Origin: Anaerolineales bacterium UBA5069
GTDB taxonomy: Bacteria; Chloroflexota; Anaerolineae; Caldilineales; Caldilineaceae
Direction of reading: 5' to 3'
DNA length: 8,747 bases
Assembly (NCBI GenBank): GCA_002415895.1
Contig: DIAV01000206.1
Span: forward strand, 2,475-11,221
Shown: one piece after another, positions 6,175 through 8,747 of the stretch
Layout of the letters: the number at the start of each line of letters is the position of its first letter
Numbering within the stretch: position 1 is the stretch's first letter
The notes under the pieces: model-generated
Database searches by the model: none
Told to the model about the DNA's origin: nothing
What the model saw: the letters and a program-made list of their open reading frames with translations, nothing else
Made by a program: the position numbers and the translations under genes

Positions 6175-6197
6175 AGCAGACACAGAGAGTCCTATGA
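6168..6197 (+). promoter_or_regulatory. Nine-codon mini-ORF ending in an ATGA overlap with murC
   Basis: ATG 6168, inside the last heptamer, opens a frame reading MDQQTQRVL that stops at TGA 6195-6197, sharing ATGA with the murC start codon at 6194. This could couple translation into murC, whose own Shine-Dalgarno (AGAGAG at 6184-6189, only 4 nt from the ATG) is poor. It lacks a clear ribosome-binding site of its own and may be chance. Confidence 0.25.
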
Positions 6198-7681
6198 CAC
6201 GCAAACGCACTGCAATCACAGAACCGTGGGAGAGCCGGCTGGCTGACGCCGATCGGTCGCTGCGCGTCCACCTGATTGGCATGGGCGGCACGGGGCTCAA
6301 CGCCATTGCGCAGGTGCTGCTGGAAATGGGCATCACCGTCAGCGGCAGCGACCGCACGCGCAACGCCGCCGTAACGCAACTTGAGGCGCAGGGCGCGCGC
6401 TTCTTTGAGGGACAGCGCGCCGAGAATCTTACAGAACTCACCGAGGCCCAGCGCCCCGACGTCGTGCTCATGAGCAGCGCCGTGGACGAGAGCAACCCCG
6501 AGCGCCAGGCCGCTGCAACGCTGGGTTTGCCCACAGTCAAGCGCGATCAGTTTCTGCCCGCGCTGCTGGCGCGGCGCACGCTGATTGCTGTGGCAGGCGC
6601 GCACGGCAAGAGCACCACCACCGCCATGATCGTCAAAGTGCTGCGCGAGGCAGGCATCGACTGCGGCTACATCATCGGCACCACACTGCCGGGCTATGGC
6701 AGCGGCAGCGCAGGCACATCGCCCTACTTTGTGCTCGAGGCCGACGAATACGACCACATGTTCCTTGGTCTTAGCCCCACTGCCGCCGTCATCACCAATG
6801 TGGAGTGGGATCACCCAGACATCTACCCCACGCCCGCCAGCTACCGGCGCGCCTTCATGCAGTTTGTCGATCTGGTGGACCGCAACGGCATTGTCATCTC
6901 CTGCGCCGATGATCCGGGTGCAGAGCAGGTGCGCGCCTACTGTTTCTCGCGCGGGCCCAACTGGATTGCCTACGGCACGGAAGCAGGTGCAGAGCTGCGC
7001 GCAACCAACCTGCGCCCCATTCCCGGCAGCGGCACATCGCTGGACATGATCTGGTGGAATGCACCTGCGGGCAGCATGAAGCTCCAGGTGCCGGGCGAGC
7101 ACAATGTGCGCAACGCGCTGGCGGCGCTGGCCGTGGCAGCGTGGTGCGGCATCCCCTTTGACATTGCCGTGCCCGGGTTGGAGGCCTATGGCGGCACCGC
7201 GCGCCGCTTCGAACTCAAGGGCGTTGCACAGGGCATCACCGTTTATGACGACTACGCCCATCACCCCACCGAGGTTGAGGCAACCCTTTCGGCCGCACGT
7301 CGCCGCCACCCGCAGCAGCGCATCTGGGCAGTCTTTCAGCCGCACACCTTCAGCCGCACGCGCCACATGCTCTATCGCATGGGTGACAGCTTCGAGGTGG
7401 CCGATGAGGTGATTGTCACCGACATCTACGCCTCGCGCGAGCAGAACGACGGCAGCGTCAGCGCGGCGGAACTGGTGGCAGCCAGCGGCCACCCGCACAT
7501 CCATCATATTGGTGATCTGGATGCGGCCACCGAGTATCTCTGCGCACATCTTGAAGCGGGCGACGTGCTGTTAACGCTGGGCGCAGGCGATGGCTACCGC
7601 GTGGGCGAGGCGGTGCTCAAGCACTTTGCAGAGCAGTCCACCGCGGCGCCAGCAGACGCAGCGACGGGGGGAAGCGCATGA
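6194..7681 (+). CDS. murC: UDP-N-acetylmuramate--L-alanine ligase (MurC)
   Basis: Cytoplasmic ATP-dependent ligase adding L-Ala to UDP-MurNAc, the first step of stem-peptide assembly. Seen: N-terminal [11 protein letters not shown] at residues 29-39 (family GxGGxGM); P-loop GAHGKSTTT at 135-143; EADEYD at 182-187; [11 protein letters not shown] from 201; [24 protein letters not shown] from 351; FQPHTFSRT at 381-389; [18 protein letters not shown] from 462. The FQPHTxSRT and GAGD ends mark MurC rather than Mpl, although EADEYD is also typical of Mpl. The 495-aa length is near normal, with a short Ala-rich C-terminal tail. I chose ATG 6194 because GTG 6140 would start translation inside the heptamer array. 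Lys139 is followed by Ser where most MurC proteins have Thr. It shares ATGA with murB. Confidence 0.94.
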   Translation: MTRKRTAITEPWESRLADADRSLRVHLIGMGGTGLNAIAQVLLEMGITVSGSDRTRNAAVTQLEAQGARFFEGQRAENLTELTEAQRPDVVLMSSAVDESNPERQAAATLGLPTVKRDQFLPALLARRTLIAVAGAHGKSTTTAMIVKVLREAGIDCGYIIGTTLPGYGSGSAGTSPYFVLEADEYDHMFLGLSPTAAVITNVEWDHPDIYPTPASYRRAFMQFVDLVDRNGIVISCADDPGAEQVRAYCFSRGPNWIAYGTEAGAELRATNLRPIPGSGTSLDMIWWNAPAGSMKLQVPGEHNVRNALAALAVAAWCGIPFDIAVPGLEAYGGTARRFELKGVAQGITVYDDYAHHPTEVEATLSAARRRHPQQRIWAVFQPHTFSRTRHMLYRMGDSFEVADEVIVTDIYASREQNDGSVSAAELVAASGHPHIHHIGDLDAATEYLCAHLEAGDVLLTLGAGDGYRVGEAVLKHFAEQSTAAPADAATGGSA

Positions 7682-8721
7682 GCGTACAATCACCCGCCGC
7701 CGTGGCCACGAACACCGAATACGATTTCGCGCCCCTGGCTGCGCTGGGGCTGGAGGTGCGCCCCGCTGTAAGCCTGGCCGGCCTCACCACCATGAAGGTG
7801 GGCGGCCCCGCGCAATACTATGTAGATGTGAACAGCACCGCGCAGATGATCCAGCTTGTGCGCTGGGCGCATACGGCGCAACTGCCCTATTTCGTGCTTG
7901 GGGGCGGCAGCAACATCTTGATCAGCGACAGCGGCATACGCGGCCTTGTCATTCACAACCGCTGCCGCAGCGTGCGCATTGACCCGGCTCCCTGCTGCGT
8001 CTTTCCGTTGGACGAGCGCCCCTACCTCTTTGCCGAGAGTGGCGCGCCCACGGCGGGCGTAGCACGCACCAGCGTCAATGGCGGGCTGGTCGGCTTCGAG
8101 TGGGCCATCAGCATACCGGGCACGATTGGCGGCGCTGTCCTGGGCAACGCGGGCGCACATGGCGGCGCTGTGGCCGACAATTTTGAGTATGGCTATCTGA
8201 TTGATGAAACAGGCGAAGTGCGGCAGTTTGACAATCAGGAAATGGGCTACGCCTATCGCGATAGCGCTCTCAAGCGCGGCCAACCGCTGCAGGCCGCCTT
8301 CAAGCCTGTTGTGCTTAGCGCCAACTTCCGGCTGGTGGAGGCTGACGGCGCGGAGGCTGTTGCCGCGCTCAAGGCGCGCGCCGACCAGTTCCTGCACCAC
8401 CGCCGCCAGACGCAGCCCAACGCGCCCAGCCTGGGCAGCACCTTCGTCAATCCGCCGGGCCATTTTGCCGGGCGCTTGATTGAAGAGGCAGGGCTCAAGG
8501 GCGCACGCGAGGGTGCAATTGAAGTGAGCACCCTTCATGCCAACTTCTTCATCAATACGGCCCCTGCCGGCAGCAGCGCAGGCAGCGCCAGCGATGTGCT
8601 GGCGCTCATGCGGCGAGTGCAAAGCCGCGTGGCCGACGCCACAGGCATCCAGCTTGTGCCTGAAGTGCAATTTGCCGGCGAGTGGGGCGACCTGCTCAAT
8701 GGCATGGAAACTGTCTCATGA
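7678..8721 (+). CDS. murB: UDP-N-acetylenolpyruvoylglucosamine reductase (MurB)
   Basis: Cytoplasmic FAD enzyme that reduces UDP-GlcNAc-enolpyruvate to UDP-MurNAc with NADPH, just upstream of MurC in the pathway. Seen: TTMKVGGPA at residues 37-45 and [11 protein letters not shown] from 74 (FAD-binding domain); [25 protein letters not shown] at about 139-163, given here by position; YRDSAL with Arg194; SLGSTFVNP with the catalytic-type Ser254; [10 protein letters not shown]; and Glu329 in [10 protein letters not shown], matching the C-terminal catalytic Glu. At 347 aa it is longer than the usual ~300, with extra sequence around residues 100-120, including two adjacent Cys. The ATG overlaps the murC stop and a strong purine-rich ribosome-binding site (GGGGGGAAG, 7666-7674) precedes it. 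All catalytic residues look present. Confidence 0.95.
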   Translation: MSVQSPAAVATNTEYDFAPLAALGLEVRPAVSLAGLTTMKVGGPAQYYVDVNSTAQMIQLVRWAHTAQLPYFVLGGGSNILISDSGIRGLVIHNRCRSVRIDPAPCCVFPLDERPYLFAESGAPTAGVARTSVNGGLVGFEWAISIPGTIGGAVLGNAGAHGGAVADNFEYGYLIDETGEVRQFDNQEMGYAYRDSALKRGQPLQAAFKPVVLSANFRLVEADGAEAVAALKARADQFLHHRRQTQPNAPSLGSTFVNPPGHFAGRLIEEAGLKGAREGAIEVSTLHANFFINTAPAGSSAGSASDVLALMRRVQSRVADATGIQLVPEVQFAGEWGDLLNGMETVS

Positions 8722-8747
8722 CAATGATTGATAGCAGCAAGATTGAT
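8718..8747 (+). CDS. Start of the next dcw gene, cut by the window edge
   Basis: An ATG at 8718 shares ATGA with the murB stop, and GGAA at 8706-8709 lies 8 nt upstream. Ten codons ([10 protein letters not shown]) are open to the window end. The other two ATGA junctions in this cluster make a real start likely. In dcw clusters ddl or ftsQ commonly follows murB, but ten residues are not enough to decide. Confidence 0.6.
   Translation, partial: MTMIDSSKID

Noticed and set aside
6140..6193. GTG 6140 as the murC start
   Set aside because: It would put the N-terminus inside the heptamer array; the MurC motif starts about 28 residues after ATG 6194, the normal distance.
6173..7549. Antisense open frame of 458 codons opposite murC
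   Set aside because: It mirrors the full set of MurC motifs on the + strand and has a composition biased to Ala, His, Cys and Gly with no domain pattern.
7690..8670. Antisense open frame of 326 codons opposite murB
   Set aside because: It is a shadow of the complete MurB frame, with no motif or ribosome-binding site.

Overview
This window is a high-GC stretch of a bacterial division and cell-wall (dcw) cluster. All genes are on the + strand: the end of mraY, then murD, ftsW, murG, two small related membrane-protein genes, murC, murB, and the first codons of one more gene. The motif flavour of the ligases and of MurG (YLPD in place of [15 protein letters not shown] in MurD, EADEYD in MurC) suggests Chloroflexota, perhaps near Caldilineae or Anaerolineae. 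That assignment is inference from memory of family sequences and has not been tested by a search.

Layout. 1-126 is the C-terminus of MraY, which makes lipid I. 177-1880 is murD, longer than usual, with a Gln/His/Asn-rich tail. 1881-2217 holds no gene but contains a near-perfect long hairpin and a repeat-rich block. 2218-3660 is ftsW, whose Ser/Gly-rich tail overlaps the first 164 nt of murG (3497-4852) in another frame. 4849-5499 and 5575-6099 encode two paralogous, CvpA-like multi-pass membrane proteins. 6126-6174 is an array of degenerate 7-bp repeats just before murC (6194-7681). murB follows at 7678-8721, and the next gene starts at 8718. Junctions murG/first membrane gene, murC/murB and murB/next are all 4-nt ATGA overlaps, so those genes are probably co-transcribed and translationally coupled.

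How the genes work together. MurB completes UDP-MurNAc, MurC and MurD add L-Ala and Glu in the cytoplasm, MraY moves the phospho-MurNAc-pentapeptide to the lipid carrier, MurG adds GlcNAc to give lipid II, and FtsW polymerises lipid II at the septum. The role of the two membrane proteins is unknown; their position suggests a link to envelope growth or division.

The pathway is textbook. The points worth a second look are the long ftsW/murG overlap with its G-runs and matching MurG insertion, loss of usually conserved acidic residues in FtsW, the tandem membrane paralogues, and the two structured intergenic regions. No transposon, CRISPR array, tRNA or rRNA was seen.
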